64,000 bases of DNA from Galerina marginata (taxonomy: Eukaryota; Basidiomycota; Agaricomycetes; Agaricales; Galerinaceae): positions 496,001 to 560,000 of the forward strand of contig JAECYW010000016.1 in NCBI GenBank assembly GCA_023014335.1. Direction: 5' to 3'. Positions 21,492 to 33,971 of this stretch are shown here, one piece after another (the first letter of the stretch is position 1; every line of letters starts with the position of its first letter). Below the pieces are notes generated by a model, which made no database searches, was not told the origin of the DNA, and worked only from the letters and a program-made list of their open reading frames with translations. The position numbers and the translations under genes were made by a program.

Positions 21492-22565
21492 GGCTGCTAC
21501 AAGAAGAAGGACTAGCTTGGGTGAAGAGGTACCTAAATAACGGGAGGACGGAAAGCAGGTTGATCTCATTTCTGAATTCCTCCAATAATTATAGGTTACA
21601 ACGCTTTAACAGACCATGTCAAAGCCACTGCGTATGTCAAGGCGTGAAAGGCCATACCAAATCGGGACAATTGCTTCACAATACCCAAGTGCCACTGCGC
21701 CAGTCCTTTTGTCGCTTTGACCGCTTTGACTCAAATCGCCGGATTACAATAAGGATTGAAACCAGTGCGACAAATTTGTTCTTGAGGGCTTTATAACCAC
21801 GTTTATACTCAAGTAAAGATATTTAAATGAAAAATAGGCAACTGAGTAGTCCAATTAACATATGTATATGCACCATTCGGAAGAGACCTCACCTTTTATG
21901 AGAGCTTGCCTTGTGATAACCCGAAATGCGCCCTATTCATCTTCGACAAGCGTTCAGATACCATGGTGATATGATGCTTGGGCGGAGCGCCTCCGTCGAG
22001 CGACAGCAGAGCTCCCATTTGAAGAAAGTGATCGTGAGCCATAGTCCGTCTCTCTTATCGTTTAAAAATTAAACAGAGGGTACTCGGCGAACAGCATTCA
22101 AATTCAGCTCGATATCTATTCGCAAGGACATGAGCGCCAGCATATCGCTTCATCGCCAATAGTCTATAGATCACCAGTTCAGATGCTAGAATCGTCCAGG
22201 TCATGTACTCAATGCGCAGCAATAGAATCCGATATTGGCTGTCTCATAGAGCCGGTATTGTCAGGTAGATGGACAGAACATCACATCGACCTGAATTTAG
22301 AATCTTCGTACTCGTGAACTCCGTTTCCGACCGTGGTTTGGCAGTGCAAGAGACAAGTAGGTCATCTGAAGGGCAGCCCACAAGTGGCTCAACAACGAAA
22401 GAGAAGTATCGCGAAGGGTGTTTCATCCAGTGTTGGTAATCGCCGCTTTCACCCGTAATCAAGTAAAAACGATGCAGAGCAGGTTTAGACATCAATATTG
22501 AAATCGTTTACTGCTTCCTTTTCTTCAACTTTAGCAGTCATTACCAGAAGCAGGGTTATGAGAAC
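21492..22565. other. Intergenic with a possible minus-strand relic
   Basis: No complete gene. A minus-strand frame at 22244-22495 (KPALHRFYLITGESGDYQHW onwards) is unusually free of stops. It may belong to the same decayed gene as the repeat at 22640-22830. Confidence 0.3.
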
Positions 22566-22639
22566 CTACTCGAGTACGTGAAACCCAATCATTAGAAGGT
22601 TGCTAAAGTAAGATTGGTAAGATCGGCGGTTACGCACAG

Positions 22640-22830
22640 CGCACAAAATACTCATTTCAAGTTTACAGTTAATCCACAGCAGGGCACAGGGGTCATCGAC
22701 AGAGCTCGTAGCTGATGGGCCGCAAATAAGATGGCTAAGCAGGGTGCCGCAGTCTACAAATATGGGTGCAGGAGGTTTTGGTGGAGTCAAGCTTCCGTCC
22801 GACTTAAGTCTCGGGGGCGCTTGTTGTTAA
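22640..22830 (-). pseudogene. Gene relic, copy A (matches 35040-35200)
   Basis: On the minus strand this reads KPPAPIFVDCGTLLSHL and then SSVDDP. The DNA around GCAGGGTGCCGCAGTC and GACAGAGCTCGTAG is clearly homologous to 35040-35200. No intact frame links it to flanking exons. The family is not recognised. Confidence 0.45.
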
Positions 22831-25045
22831 GAGGCTGGAGGACGTTTCGAAGGTCAGATCTCGGGTGCAAAAATAATGTAACACGGAAAGAAAACTCACC
22901 CGATCATTCCTCTAATGACCGCGGATAGTGACGATGCATCAAGCATGGCAGCCCCGGCTGGAAGTTCGACAATCAATCAACTACATACGACGAACGATAA
23001 TACGGACTAAGCCACCACGTCAGCAAGCATCTTGGTCGGGCCTGTCATAGTTCAAAGGCCGAAACTCAGATAGAAAGCGAGCGCCGGTAGGCAACTATGA
23101 GAGAACGAGTCATAAACTTTAATTACAAAACAGAAAGGAAAGGTAGAGTGGGCTTACATGAAAATTGCGCCTCACAAGTTGCCAGTGGGTCACTTGACCG
23201 GTGTTGATCATACATCAGGTCTTTCGAGAAGGTCGTCTGCAGTAAACGCATGATTAGACGAGTAGAAACATTGAGTAGAGAGAAACTTACTAGTAGCTTC
23301 AGGAAGACAGCCAGTCCATCCGCTGGCTAAGCGTCATTGTCGAAGCAACATTATGTTCAAAAGAGAGCGTCAAAGGCCCAGGCCACGACATACGGTGAGA
23401 TACCTGCCAGAAATGTGGGACATTAGAACAGAAAAATTTGAATGGTAAGAAGGAGCGTTCTACCAAAGCCGTCCACTCTAAAGTCGAACTTCGTTTGTGT
23501 TATACCTATATCTTCGCCTTTGTCGAGATAACAAACCTATCCCTGGTGGTTCGGTGGCGGTTCGGTGGAAGGAACGAAAACGAAAATGGTACGATGGGAA
23601 AACGGAAACAGCGCGTAATGTCACGTGCGTTAATACATGAGTAAACACAACCGGGATCTCGGCATCACGAGATAACCAACAACGCTCCATGGCCTTGACG
23701 TTGCCTGGTCAGGTCGGCTTCGACGACTGAGATCCCAGACTGTCTTTTACCCAGGAACCACGCCGATGTTATTTCTAGAAGCAGAAGACGAGAGCGCATC
23801 GGCCAGTTTTGACTCTTGAGAACTTCGCTGTGTTTCTTCAAGGCTTCGTCGACTACTTAATCTCCGAACATCCAGTTTCCCGGACCCTGGGTCCGGTTGA
23901 GCTGAGGAAACTTCGGCTGCGAAATGCTGCACAGAGCGAGACGGCCGAAATTGACTAACGCAACGCCATATCAAGTTTTTTCCTTGTTTATTCGAGCCCG
24001 GGGAACTGCTTCAGGCGAATGTTCCGCGCTCTTCATAGCTTCCTTTTTACTCCTTTGTTATCCGTTTAATCCTCTCATTGTTTCTGCTACGACGACAACA
24101 GAGAATGGGGGGGGTTGTAAATTTCGACCTTCACAGTTTTACACCACTGATTCAGCGGCGTATTAACAAGGATGTTGTTGGCTGGATACTTGGAACTCAC
24201 CTTTTCCACGCGCATAAATCTATTTCCCCAAAGTCCCCATATGCACTACTAGTCTACTCATCTACGCCACTTTTTTTACTCGTATATTTCCTCTTCGTTT
24301 TCCACCCCACCACCCTCGCAAGTAGATATATATGACTGACACCAAATATTCCGATGGATCCATCACTTAGGCCTAGTTCTGTGGTGTGATTCGGCAAAGC
24401 CATATTGCGTGGATTTGTGGTGCTTCAAAAATTCACTCCAAGCACCGAGAATAGAATCGATAAGGGGTTGGCGTTTTGTGATTCATTTTGGAAGTTGATA
24501 TTTCCCGCGATCCGTTGATCGTCCTCCCTTTCATTGCAGGCTGCAGCATCCAGGAAAACCTGTACCCATTTCTAGAAGGATAGAAATGGAAAACGCTCAG
24601 ACGGACTATGCATAGCCTTGCTCAGCTGTCCATCTGTTAATAAGATGCGATGTCGCGGTCGCTGATTTCCGCTGCCCTTGAGAGTCATAAGTCATAAGCA
24701 TTTGAAACTTCTTATCCTGCCATCACACCTGGAAGCAATGCATTTATTCATGCCAATATTTTAGTAAAACTTGAGTCTACCGTTAAAACTAGTTTTTAAT
24801 ACTCAAGGCGATACGCCTACGAAAATTGAGCCACCGCTAAAAATATCCCCTAACTTTCTTCCTTCGAGTCGACGTGGTGAGAGAATCGCGCCCGCCCAAA
24901 AGATGATCAACGCCAAAAGTCAGAAGGCGATCGGATTAGAATAACCCGTAGTGTCCGTTTCTAAGGTACACGTCGGCTATTTAAGAGGTACAGCTTACGG
25001 AGTTATCATTACCTCCCATAATCTTCACTATCAGTCGAGCTCATC
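22831..25045. other. Gene-poor intergenic region
   Basis: No coding frame, RNA or repeat that I can support. The last few hundred bases form the upstream region of the membrane-protein gene starting at 25046. Confidence 0.4.
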
Positions 25046-26373
25046 ATGTCTGATGCTGGCGCAGACTCTCGACTCCCTCCCGTTGCATTTCAGCAATCGT
25101 GGATTGACAGCTCGCTAAATTCTACTATTTTATTTGCTGTGTTAATGGGTAGGTGCCCGTGCGCCTTCTTAGAAAGTACGAATAATGAATCTTTATTAGG
25201 GGTTTATTCAATCGTCTTCTTTGCTACATTGTATTTATACAGTAAGTATTTCTCTGGCGTACATTACTTAAATCCTGGGCTAAATTCTTACAAAATTAAT
25301 AGCGACAAGGAAAGGGCAACATCGCTGGTTTATTGTTGCTGTTATCACGTTGCAATACCTGCTCTCCGCGCTTGAGTTTGGGCTACAATGGTATCTTACC
25401 ATATGGGAATTCATCCGGAATGGAAAGTCGCGGGAACTCATCTTCGTTTCCTTGACGAATTTTCCTGCCTGGGTGCAAATTGTAATTAACATAATCGGAG
25501 CCGCTGTGACTGTCCTTGCTGATGGTCTCCTTGTGCGCAACCTTTCCACTAACGATTTCTATGCGACTTATTTTGATTTAAACTCATAGGTATGGAGGTG
25601 CTTTTACGCTTGGAACCGCTCGTTCCGCGTGGTTGGAGCATTACTCTTCCTCTTCGTTTCAGAGATAGGTATGTAGAGAGAGGGAATCAAGTAGACTTTT
25701 CACCGTCGCTGACGAAATTTTTGGCCTTCCTCGCAGTACTTTTCTTCTCCTCCATAATCACGCCGTTAGCCAAGAAACTCGAATTATCACCGAAGGAGGT
25801 CATCGCCATCAACGATACCCTAGCCGCTGCATATGTCGTATCAGCCTCAACCAGCTTGCTTGCAACCGTCCTCATTGCATACCGAATCTACCATGTTTAC
25901 CACCAGACGACCGCGATTGTCACGTCGAGTGGAAGGTTCTGGCACATAATCGAGATCCTGGTTCAGTCGGCTGCAATATACGCCGTCATGATGATTATAC
26001 AGGCGGTATCCCTCTTCCTTCCGAACCTGGGTACATCCACGAGCGTATTTGCATTGGACAATTATGCTGTCGCCTTGATGATTCCCATTGCGGTATGTTA
26101 ACTTGCCGTTGGTCTTCGCCTTTAGAGCCTAAAATATAATAGGGAATTGCTCCGTGTGCCATGGTCGCTCGCGTTCATTTCTCCTCACATCGCGAGCGGA
26201 ACGTCAAGTCAACTGTTCATCATCTAACAGACCTACGCTTCCGAGGCCGGGAATCCTACAGTGATACGAGGATCGAAGCTGACAATGTTATTGGTATCAA
26301 CCCGCCAGAGACCCTGTCAGCTCAAAACGAAAGCAAATTAGGCCATGGTGAAAAGGCAGTGAACGAAGTCTAG
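25046..26373 (+). CDS. Multi-pass (about 7 TM) membrane protein, six exons
   Basis: Exons are 25046-25148, 25200-25241, 25303-25532, 25590-25668, 25737-26092 and 26143-26373. All junctions are GT..AG and in frame, giving 346 aa. Hydrophobic helices include GVYSIVFFATLYLY, WFIVAVITLQYLLSALEFGL, IVINIIGAAVTVLADGLLV, VVGALLFLFVSEIVLFFSSI, AYVVSASTSLLATVLIAYRI, AAIYAVMMIIQAVSLFL and VALMIPIAGIAPCAMVARV. A hydrophilic C-terminal tail of about 55 residues follows. The layout (WRCFYAW after helix 3, YRIY after helix 5, short N-terminus, cytosolic tail) resembles a large agaric family of seven-helix proteins of unknown role, possibly receptor-like. The many short introns fit that family. I assign no ligand or activity. 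Confidence 0.85.
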
Positions 26374-26676
26374 ATTTGCATACAGGGTAATCCAACTTCT
26401 TGAGTCCACGTTATTTGTAGCTTTATTTTTAATGTTATGCGTGGCTGGTGAGGTTCAATAGTTAGTAATTACTTCGAGCAGTGCGCTATATCGTCGCGGA
26501 TAGTTGCAAGAGGCAATAAGAGGTTCTGTTCTGCAAGGGGAAATACGCTGAATCTCTCACCCAACTATGCGACTATACATGACGAATATTGCCGAAGCGG
26601 TAGGCCACTAGGTTTTAGTTCTTAGAAACCGGTGCATAGCGAGCACACATATTTAGATTTAGAACACTTGGGCCTA

Positions 26677-27650
26677 CTACGGATAGGTGATCTGCACGGC
26701 CCCGTTGGTCGACGAAGTTGATGTAATGGACATAAAGACACTATCGGTCGAGTCGCTAACGGCGGTCCAACCGATCGAGGACGGGTGAGTACTTCCCGTC
26801 GCAATATTGATCCCTGTCATCGACGTATGTCCTGTAGGCAAATCAGACGCAAATGACGTCGTATAAATCTCTAGTGCTTCGTATGCCCAGTCCAACACCT
26901 CCGAGGTTGAGATGCTGAAGGACGACGCCGATATTCCGGTAAAAATCGAGTTCCAATTGTAAGTGCTCGTGACGCTAGTCCGAGTCATAACGCCGGTGAG
27001 TTGCTGCCCGACTGATACCGTAGTAAGGGAGCTGTGGTATGCGTTCGAGCCCACAACGAACCAGGAAGCGACGGCGTAATATGCTCCCCCACCTGCAGGT
27101 GAAACACCGTACTGCAGTACGGGCTGAAGGATCGCGTCGAAGGAGTCGGGTACCAGACCGTTAAACCAGTAGAGGAGCTGACCATCCCAGCTCGCAGGCG
27201 TTGACGGGACCGACCAAACGGTTTTGAAGGAGGTTATTTGGCTCGCACCAGTGTTCTGCCAGTAAGAATAGGCGATGTATCCCGACTGCAGAGCACGAGG
27301 CGAAGTGATTGACGCGGTAGGAGGGATGTTTATCGTCTTCGCATTTCCCTTGATTGGGGCGGTATGGAGGATCGAGCCATCAGCGCCTATGATCTGGACT
27401 TGAGTTGGGCTATGTTGTATCCTGGCTCCGTCTGGAACAGCATGAACATTGGATCTGGGGATCAATCCTCCGGGAGTCATGACGAGATCATCTGTATCCG
27501 CGCGCTGGGGAGATGGAACATATGGCATTGGTATACACAATGGATAAATCATGAGAGCGTAGATTAACATACGGATTCGACCAACCCAGCTAGTACACTG
27601 AGCCTTCCTGCGCCGAGCAAAGCGCATATTATAAGAGTTTTGAACCACAT
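26677..27650 (-). CDS. Secreted protein with G1 (glutamic) peptidase-like core, copy 1
   Basis: Exon 1 is 27650-27573 (26 codons, MWFKTLIICALLGAG..., signal peptide), the intron is 27572-27505 (GTATGT..CCCCAG) and exon 2 is 27504-26677. The total is 301 aa. The spliced start is preferred to the longer unspliced frame because all three paralogues share this phase-0 intron after 25-26 codons. A conserved leader (DLVMTPGGLIPRSNVHAVP) looks like a propeptide. The core order is SFKTVWSVP, GQLLYWFNGL, AILQPVLQYGVSPAGGG, YYAVASWFV, a VSVGQQL strand, and DWAYEALEIYT. AILQ..G and the late Glu pair match the positions of the catalytic Gln and Glu of eqolisins by eye. That match is inference; a non-enzymatic lectin-like beta-sandwich is the alternative. 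Confidence 0.8.
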
Positions 27651-30224
27651 CCGAGGGGTAGTATCTAAAAGATAGGTCAGAAATTTGTTGGTTTACAAAG
27701 CGTATCGACTTACTCTCAAAATTGGGATTCCAGTGGAATTGTCTCTTTTAATTGGCGCTTCTTTAATACCTGCATGTTAGATTAAGTTCCGAGAGATCTA
27801 ACGAAGCGGCGTACCAATGTCCATCATGATCTGTCGACAGTACAATAGGAAGATGCCGCCATTACGAACGTTGGCCGTTAGAACCCGCGACCTGACTCCT
27901 GCTTGTCAAGAGCTGCGGGTACAATGGTTCTTTCAGAGATTCTTCAATAGAGGTGGTCAGGCTCAGCGAATCCCTAGAAAAGTGAGAACAACAATGCGAC
28001 GTTAATCAGCTTTTTCTGACGTACATGCGAGGTACTGGGAATGCTTCAGTCACAGATGTCAGAGAATTGATAGACCATGTGAAATCTGAATTGAGAATTA
28101 GCGCCGTGGAGTAGGGATAAGCTATGTATAAAATGAAGTGACGCCGGTATTCGGGAGGCAGGACCAGGACCCGGTATGGTCTGAAATACTCAAGTATGAG
28201 TTACCCTGCATTCGTCCATGGAAAGACTTGGCACAGAACAACGTACAGGAAGGGCCGAGCTTCACCTCATCATTTCGTAGCTTCCGAAATTGCCTGGCCC
28301 TGACGTAAATTCATTGCAAAGAGCTTTCTTCTCCGACATCTGCTGCGCATATGTCTCTTAAACCGAGCGGGTGCGTTACAACCTAGTTTCCCACTAAGTC
28401 AGACTGAGGCTTGCAAACAAGTTTCCGAGGCGGATGGTCTGGTGGCCAAGTTCGGCCAAATGTTAAGCCGGAACTTCCTCGCAGAAATAACATGGCAAGG
28501 AACGGCCAAAGTATCGAGAAAAGCGCCTGGTAAATTCCCCGAGACAAGCCACAAAAATCGCTTTCGATTTCCACGCCAGTCGGGTTCGAGTGGCCATTCG
28601 AAGTGGCGTAATAACATCCAGATCGTGTTCATCGGTTACAGGGTCCAGCAAGGCAACAGATACCCATCGTGGCATTCGGCAACAAAGCTTTAGACAGGAG
28701 AGCGGGGAGGGGAATAGGATAAAAAATCATAAAAGTCATATGTATGGAGAAACGCTTTCGACTTGAGTCGATTTTTGGCTACCCCGGTAGACCGTAGCTA
28801 TCGTTTCCCGAACCTAAAATAAAGAAAAATAAATACAATGAAAATACATCACTGGACAGAGAAAGAAGGAAGGGTACATCTGGCCAATGAATGTTAATTA
28901 TACACAGGTGATTATAGGGCATCATATGTGAACGAGAGGTAACATCAGCACCGGCGAAGGGCAATCGCCTTCCTTGGGCGCACAGAACCATCAGTCACTT
29001 GCCAGCGGCCGGAGTTTGTGCGCCATCAACAGGGTGGAATAAAACAAAAGTTCCATCCATATTGAAGGCGCTTTGGGATCAGGAGCTAAATGCGGCCATA
29101 GACCTCCCGCAACTCAGTAGCAGCGACAGGCCTCCTTTGACATCACGAAAGCATACCAAATCGGGCTTTCCACAGGAATCCACAGGAAATTGGATCACAA
29201 GTCAGAGACAGTAACGACAACATCCTTACAGCTCAGTAGGAGCATGGCGCGTGGTCAGAATAGGACCGACAACCACCCTCGACACATAAGGTAAGAAACC
29301 TGTGACGGCCGTAGAACTGAGCACGACAATACTTAGACTTATTGAATAAAATGACATACTAAAATCAACGTCCAAACGGTCCAGTTTTGATGTTTAGCAG
29401 GTCAAGATACCTGTAGGGTGGCGTCTTAGTCAATTGACAGTAATATCGAAAACAGAAAAAAAGAAAATAACAAACAAATGGCTTGGGCAACATACCAGTG
29501 ATCCATGAACAAACTGGTCAACAACTACAATTTAGCCAAAGGTTCATCCGTAAGTGAAACCACGCACCTGGGCCGCCGGTTAACATAGCGCTCGCACACG
29601 ACTGCCCCATCCAAAGCGATCCTTTCGCCTGCCGCCAACGTTGAACCCGTACTTGAAATTTACACACCAAGCTCAAGTAGTCACTCTGCACCAGTTGAAA
29701 CTGGGCAAACAAGGGGTGTCTGAAGGCAAGTTAGATGGCGCTAACGAACAGGAAGCGCACTACAGACCGTGATTGAACCTCGACCGCATAGGTAAGAGCC
29801 CCATCAACGCCAATCCAGCTTAAACGTTGAACTGAATTGTCCGAGTTTTGAGGGCTGGTTGATCTCGAAAGAGCATGACCCGACACGACACGAGGGGGAA
29901 AAGAAAGAAAGGAATCGTTTCAAACAACGCTCGCGATTGAGGAGCGTTCTCACGGACCCTGAAATTCAGGTCCGCAAACTTTCTCCCACGCACCAACCAC
30001 AACATCAAGTCTGGGCGTTAAGATTTATATGTTTGGACGTGCCTAGCCAAAGCGCTGCACTAACGTTCAAAAAAGAAAAACAGATGCGGCACCTGTAGGT
30101 TGATTGGGTATTCAAATTACCACCTTGATCCCCGCTTCGGATAACTGACATTGCCTACGTACGGTGTTGTGAGTGCCAGTGCAACCTTCAAAAGGGCGCG
30201 TCTTGATAGGAGGAAGTACCTAGG
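27651..30224. other. Gene-poor intergenic region
   Basis: The upstream region of copy 1, then non-coding sequence. I see no gene, clear repeat or RNA until the tRNA-like segment near 30250. Confidence 0.4.
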
Positions 30225-30299
30225 CCTTCAGATGGCAGTGCACGACGGAATCGAACGGATGCTTTAGTGTTAAACGCTCAGCCATTGGACTACGCCTGT
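30225..30299 (-). tRNA. tRNA-like segment with Pol III A and B boxes, degenerate
   Basis: The minus strand has TAGTCCAATGG (30292-30282), a full A-box match. It also has CGTTCGATTCC (30258-30248), which is 10 of 11 of the B box, about 23 nt downstream. The anticodon-arm region (GCGTTTAACACTAAAGC) is only partly paired and the acceptor and T stems do not close. It is therefore more likely a tRNA pseudogene or the head of a tRNA-derived SINE than a working tRNA. Confidence 0.35.
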
Positions 30300-30449
30300 T
30301 GTTACTACTGCCTCTACTCCAATATTCGAGTTATTTACTAAATCATAATTCTATGGACGACGCATTGTCATTTCTAAAGACGATCACTAGTCAAATGGAC
30401 ACGAGCGAGAGAAAATACAGCAGGTATCAGCTTTGTATTGTCTAGCCTA

Positions 30450-31416
30450 CTATTGCGGATAAGTAATTTGGACAGCCCCGCTAGTTGATGACGTTGATGT
30501 GATGGACATGAAAACATTATCTCCCGGGTCGCTGCTTGGGCTCCAGGGGATCGAGGAGAGGTGTGTAGCGCCATTCGCGATGTTGATGCCTGTCATAGCT
30601 GTATCTCCTGCAGGCAAATTAGAGGGAATTGATGTCGTATATATCTCTAACGCTTCATATGCCCAGTCCAATACCTCCGCGGTAGAAATACTGAGCGATG
30701 AGGCCGAGATTCCTGTGAAGATCGAGTTCCAGTTGTAGGTACTCGAGATGCTATTAAGAGTCATGACGCCAGTGAGTTGCTGGCCAACCGACACTCTGGT
30801 GAGCGAGCTATGGTAAGCATTTGAGCCGACGACAAACCACGAAGCGACGGAGTAATATTCTCCTCCGCCTGCTGGCGAGACACCATACTGCAGTACGGGC
30901 TGCAGGATCGCGTCGAACGAGTCGGGAACCAAGCCGTTAAACCAGTAGAGTAATTGACCATTCCAACTGGTCGGTGTAGACGGGACCGGCCAAACAGTGG
31001 TGAATGAAGTTATTTGACTTGCTGCCGTATTCCTCCAGTTTGCGAACGCGATGTATCCCGACTGCAAGGCACGTGAAGCGGTTCCAGGCGCAGTAGGGGC
31101 GATATTGATCTTCCTGACTCCATTGGAAATTTGTGCAGTGTGCAGAATGGCGCCATCTGTGCCTATAATCTGTACTTGAGTCGGAGTGTGGTGCACGGTG
31201 GCGCCATATGGAACAGCGTGAATATTAGATCTCGGAATGAGTCCACCAGGCGTCATCACGAGCTCATCTGCATCGGTGGTGCGCTTCAGAGGACGACGGA
31301 GGTTGAAAATAGTCGACGAGAAAATTAATGAAATAACGTACGCTATCGACTGGCCCAGCGAAGGCCCTAAGCAGTTGCAGTCCCAGGACGCTGCATGTTG
31401 CCAAAGTCCAGAACAT
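30450..31416 (-). CDS. Secreted protein with G1 (glutamic) peptidase-like core, copy 2
   Basis: Exon 1 is 31416-31342 (25 codons, MFWTLATCSVLGLQLLRAFA, signal peptide). The intron is 31341-31284 (GTACGT..GAAG), phase 0. Exon 2 is 31283-30450. The total is 302 aa. It has the same leader (LVMTPGGLIPRSNIHAVP) and core as copy 1: AILQPVLQYGVSPAGGG, YYSVASWFV and DWAYEALEIYT. It lies about 3.8 kb upstream of copy 1 in the same orientation and is the closer relative of copy 1, so a local tandem duplication is likely. The leader may be removed on maturation, as in secreted fungal peptidases. Function is inferred from fold resemblance only. Confidence 0.8.
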
Positions 31417-32319
31417 CACTGGTGGTATGAGGTCTGATAGATCTGATACGCGATTGTGAACTCTGCTTGAATTAAAAGCCGTTGGTACCTTACTGTTGGG
31501 GACTATGGGTCTTATAGGGAGGCGGCCACTCTCGTCGTTTAAACCCCGTACTTTAAGCAAAATAAATCTCCGTGATCATCATTATGGAAGCGCGTTTGCC
31601 GCTGTGAGATAGCCACGGGACAACACCTTCTATCGACTTTTAACCGTCAAAACCCATTAGTTCTCTTCAAGGTCGGTGTTGCTCGAACCGACAGTGTCCT
31701 TCCCTTTCCGACGAAAAAGGCAACCGCGACATCAACGGATTTTGGACGTCCGCGGCACTGAGTTATGGGATGGACTTTTTTATGGAAACGATGCGAAAAT
31801 TCTCCTTCTGTGAAACCACTGACGAGGCGACACAGAAGAACCACGTTTATTCTTACCAAAGGCTAAATGTTCTCGAGAAGAAAATCGGTTCTAGAAATTT
31901 GCTGAGATACCTCGAGCGTTCAGTTTTCGCAGTATAAAGCCAATGGGTTCGGACTGAGCACGCACCTAATTCCCGAAGCAAACTTTGTCAAAATCTTCTC
32001 GGAAAACATTCGAGAATTGAACAAGTTACATAGAGCCTAATTATAAATAAGTTTTGGGCGAGTAGCTCAATATATTATGCCCCAAATTTGGTGACTATCT
32101 GTAGGTCACCGTAAGTAAATACGGCGACGGTGCGCAGCCTACCAAATCCATGAATCATAGCAAAACCATTTCGGTATGACGCATGAGGCCTGACTCATTT
32201 GAACTTTCCCGCTGTCAATGATGTGGCTGTGCAGGCTGCACAGCTTCATGCCAAGCTCATGGGATTCTCGAAAATGACATTTATTCATCGACCTCGAAGA
32301 GAGCAATGCCCCTTCTTCC
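31417..32319. other. Divergent intergenic region
   Basis: It lies between the divergently oriented copy 2 of the secreted family and the membrane protein at 32320, so it should contain both promoters. No gene seen. Confidence 0.45.
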
Positions 32320-33971
32320 ATGGTGCTCATCTTCGTCGTGCTGGTGCTGGGATGTATCTTCATGTGCCCGAGTCTGGCTGCACCTCTCTTGGAGTGTCTC
32401 CCCCACAAGGTTGCATGTGCCACGGTTCTCGCCTCACTTCCCCTCGATTCTACGAATCAGAGATCGACTTGGGACATCCTTTGGAGTTGCCTTGCTACGA
32501 TATTTGCCTGCACTTGGGTCTCCGTGCATCCCAATTTACCAGACCCACGCGAAGGCAGGATTCGGGTCGCATTATGTCGTGTCGAGTTAATGCTGTGGGC
32601 AGTTATCGCCCCAGAAATGATCATATTTTGGGCGATGAGGCAGTGGCAAGGTGCTCGGGATCTGGTTCAGATATATGGAGGTGCGTACGACGATCCAATT
32701 TGAAAGTCTAGAATAACGATGGACCTTAACCTGTTTCTAGAGCACGGGTGGACAATGGCGCATGGCCACTTTCTTCAGATGGGAGGCTTTATGCTGGCGG
32801 ACGGAGATGAAGACATTTCCGTCATCCTTACCGACGAATTCTACGACCTACTTTCAAACGGTCACATAGCATTCCCCGATATCTCGGAAAAGGAAATACA
32901 AGATCGAAGTAAAGGAAACGGTCTTTCGAAAGGTTTAGCTATCCTTCAGACCTCATGGTTCGCCGCCCAATGCATTTCACGCAAAGTACAAGGCCTCGCC
33001 ATTACCGAAATCGAACTCGTTACCGTCGCTTTTGCGCTCCTCAATGGGATTATGTATTTTCTCTGGTGGCACAAACCAGTGGACGTCGAATGTTGTGTGC
33101 GCATTTACCGACTGAGGGGTTCGAAACCCCGACCGAAAAGAATTCAGCCAAGGCGACCACCCCGAGGGCGAGACTTACCAATTCAAAGCATCACAATCGT
33201 GGAATCCCCGCGTCAAAGCATGGACCTTGGTTCCGATGGGTTAAAATTGTTGGAAGATGCAGCCGCGCGATCTATTTCTGGTCCCAATTTTGACGGCCAG
33301 ACGTTGCCGTTTGAATGTATATCCAATGGTATGTCATAAATCAGTCATTCTTTCCAGTTTAAACGACCGTTTCTCTAGCTCAGTTTTTCTTGCCGGCCAC
33401 AACAAGGAAGAATACACAAACCTTTCGTTTGCGTGATGTCGCACAAGCCTTCACATTCATTTTCCAAAGACTAAAGGCCATGCGGGGCATTGACATTGAC
33501 AATTCAGGAGAACCGCTGCGAACGCCAATGTTTTTTGCATCTGGAGCTATCAACACCTCCAACGTGATCGCATACGATATCGCAGTGTCAGTTCTCAGCA
33601 CCTTTTTTGGACTTATTCACTGCCTCGCTTGGTTCTTCGTATTTCCCTCGCGACTCGAAAGATTCCTGTGGAGAAGTTCGGCGATCGTCATTTCTTGCGT
33701 CCCTCTCATTTTCCTAATTCGCCAGGGTATCGTATCCTTGGTCCGTCTGCTACTCGATAATAGCTCTCCCGCCGCAAATCGGCGAAGCAACCTGCCATTC
33801 ATCTTGCTTTCAAAATTTATGGTGGCTCTCTGGTGGATATTTGTGGCCGTAATTCCTCTGTACGTCGTTGCTCGCATAGCCCTGTTAGTTGAGGCTTTCA
33901 TCGCATTGCGGGATCTCCCACTAGGAGCGTATTCGGTGATCAGTTGGACTCAGTATCTACCTCACATTTAA
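32320..33971 (+). CDS. Agaricomycete-type membrane protein of unknown function
   Basis: Exons are 32320-32680, 32741-33328 and 33379-33971, with introns GTGCGT..TCTAG (60 nt) and GTATGT..TCTAG (50 nt), giving 513 aa in frame. It begins with a hydrophobic segment (VLIFVVLVLGCIFMCPSLAA, a signal peptide or anchor). Next come TWDILWSCLATIFACTWVSV and VELMLWAVIAPEMIIFWAMRQW, a soluble middle (GWTMAHGHFLQMGGF, FPDISEKEIQDRSKG), LVTVAFALLNGIMYFLWWHK, and three or more C-terminal helices such as VSVLSTFFGLIHCLAWFF. The WSCLATIFACTWVSVHPN block is a hallmark, from memory, of a large basidiomycete-only family with no assigned role. Confidence 0.85.

Noticed and set aside
28383..28693. Overlapping short frames on both strands near 28.4-28.7 kb
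   Set aside because: Mutually overlapping frames without splice partners, signal or family resemblance.
33114..33130. Perfect B-box-like GGTTCGAAACC
   Set aside because: It lies inside a coding exon and there is no A box at the right distance.
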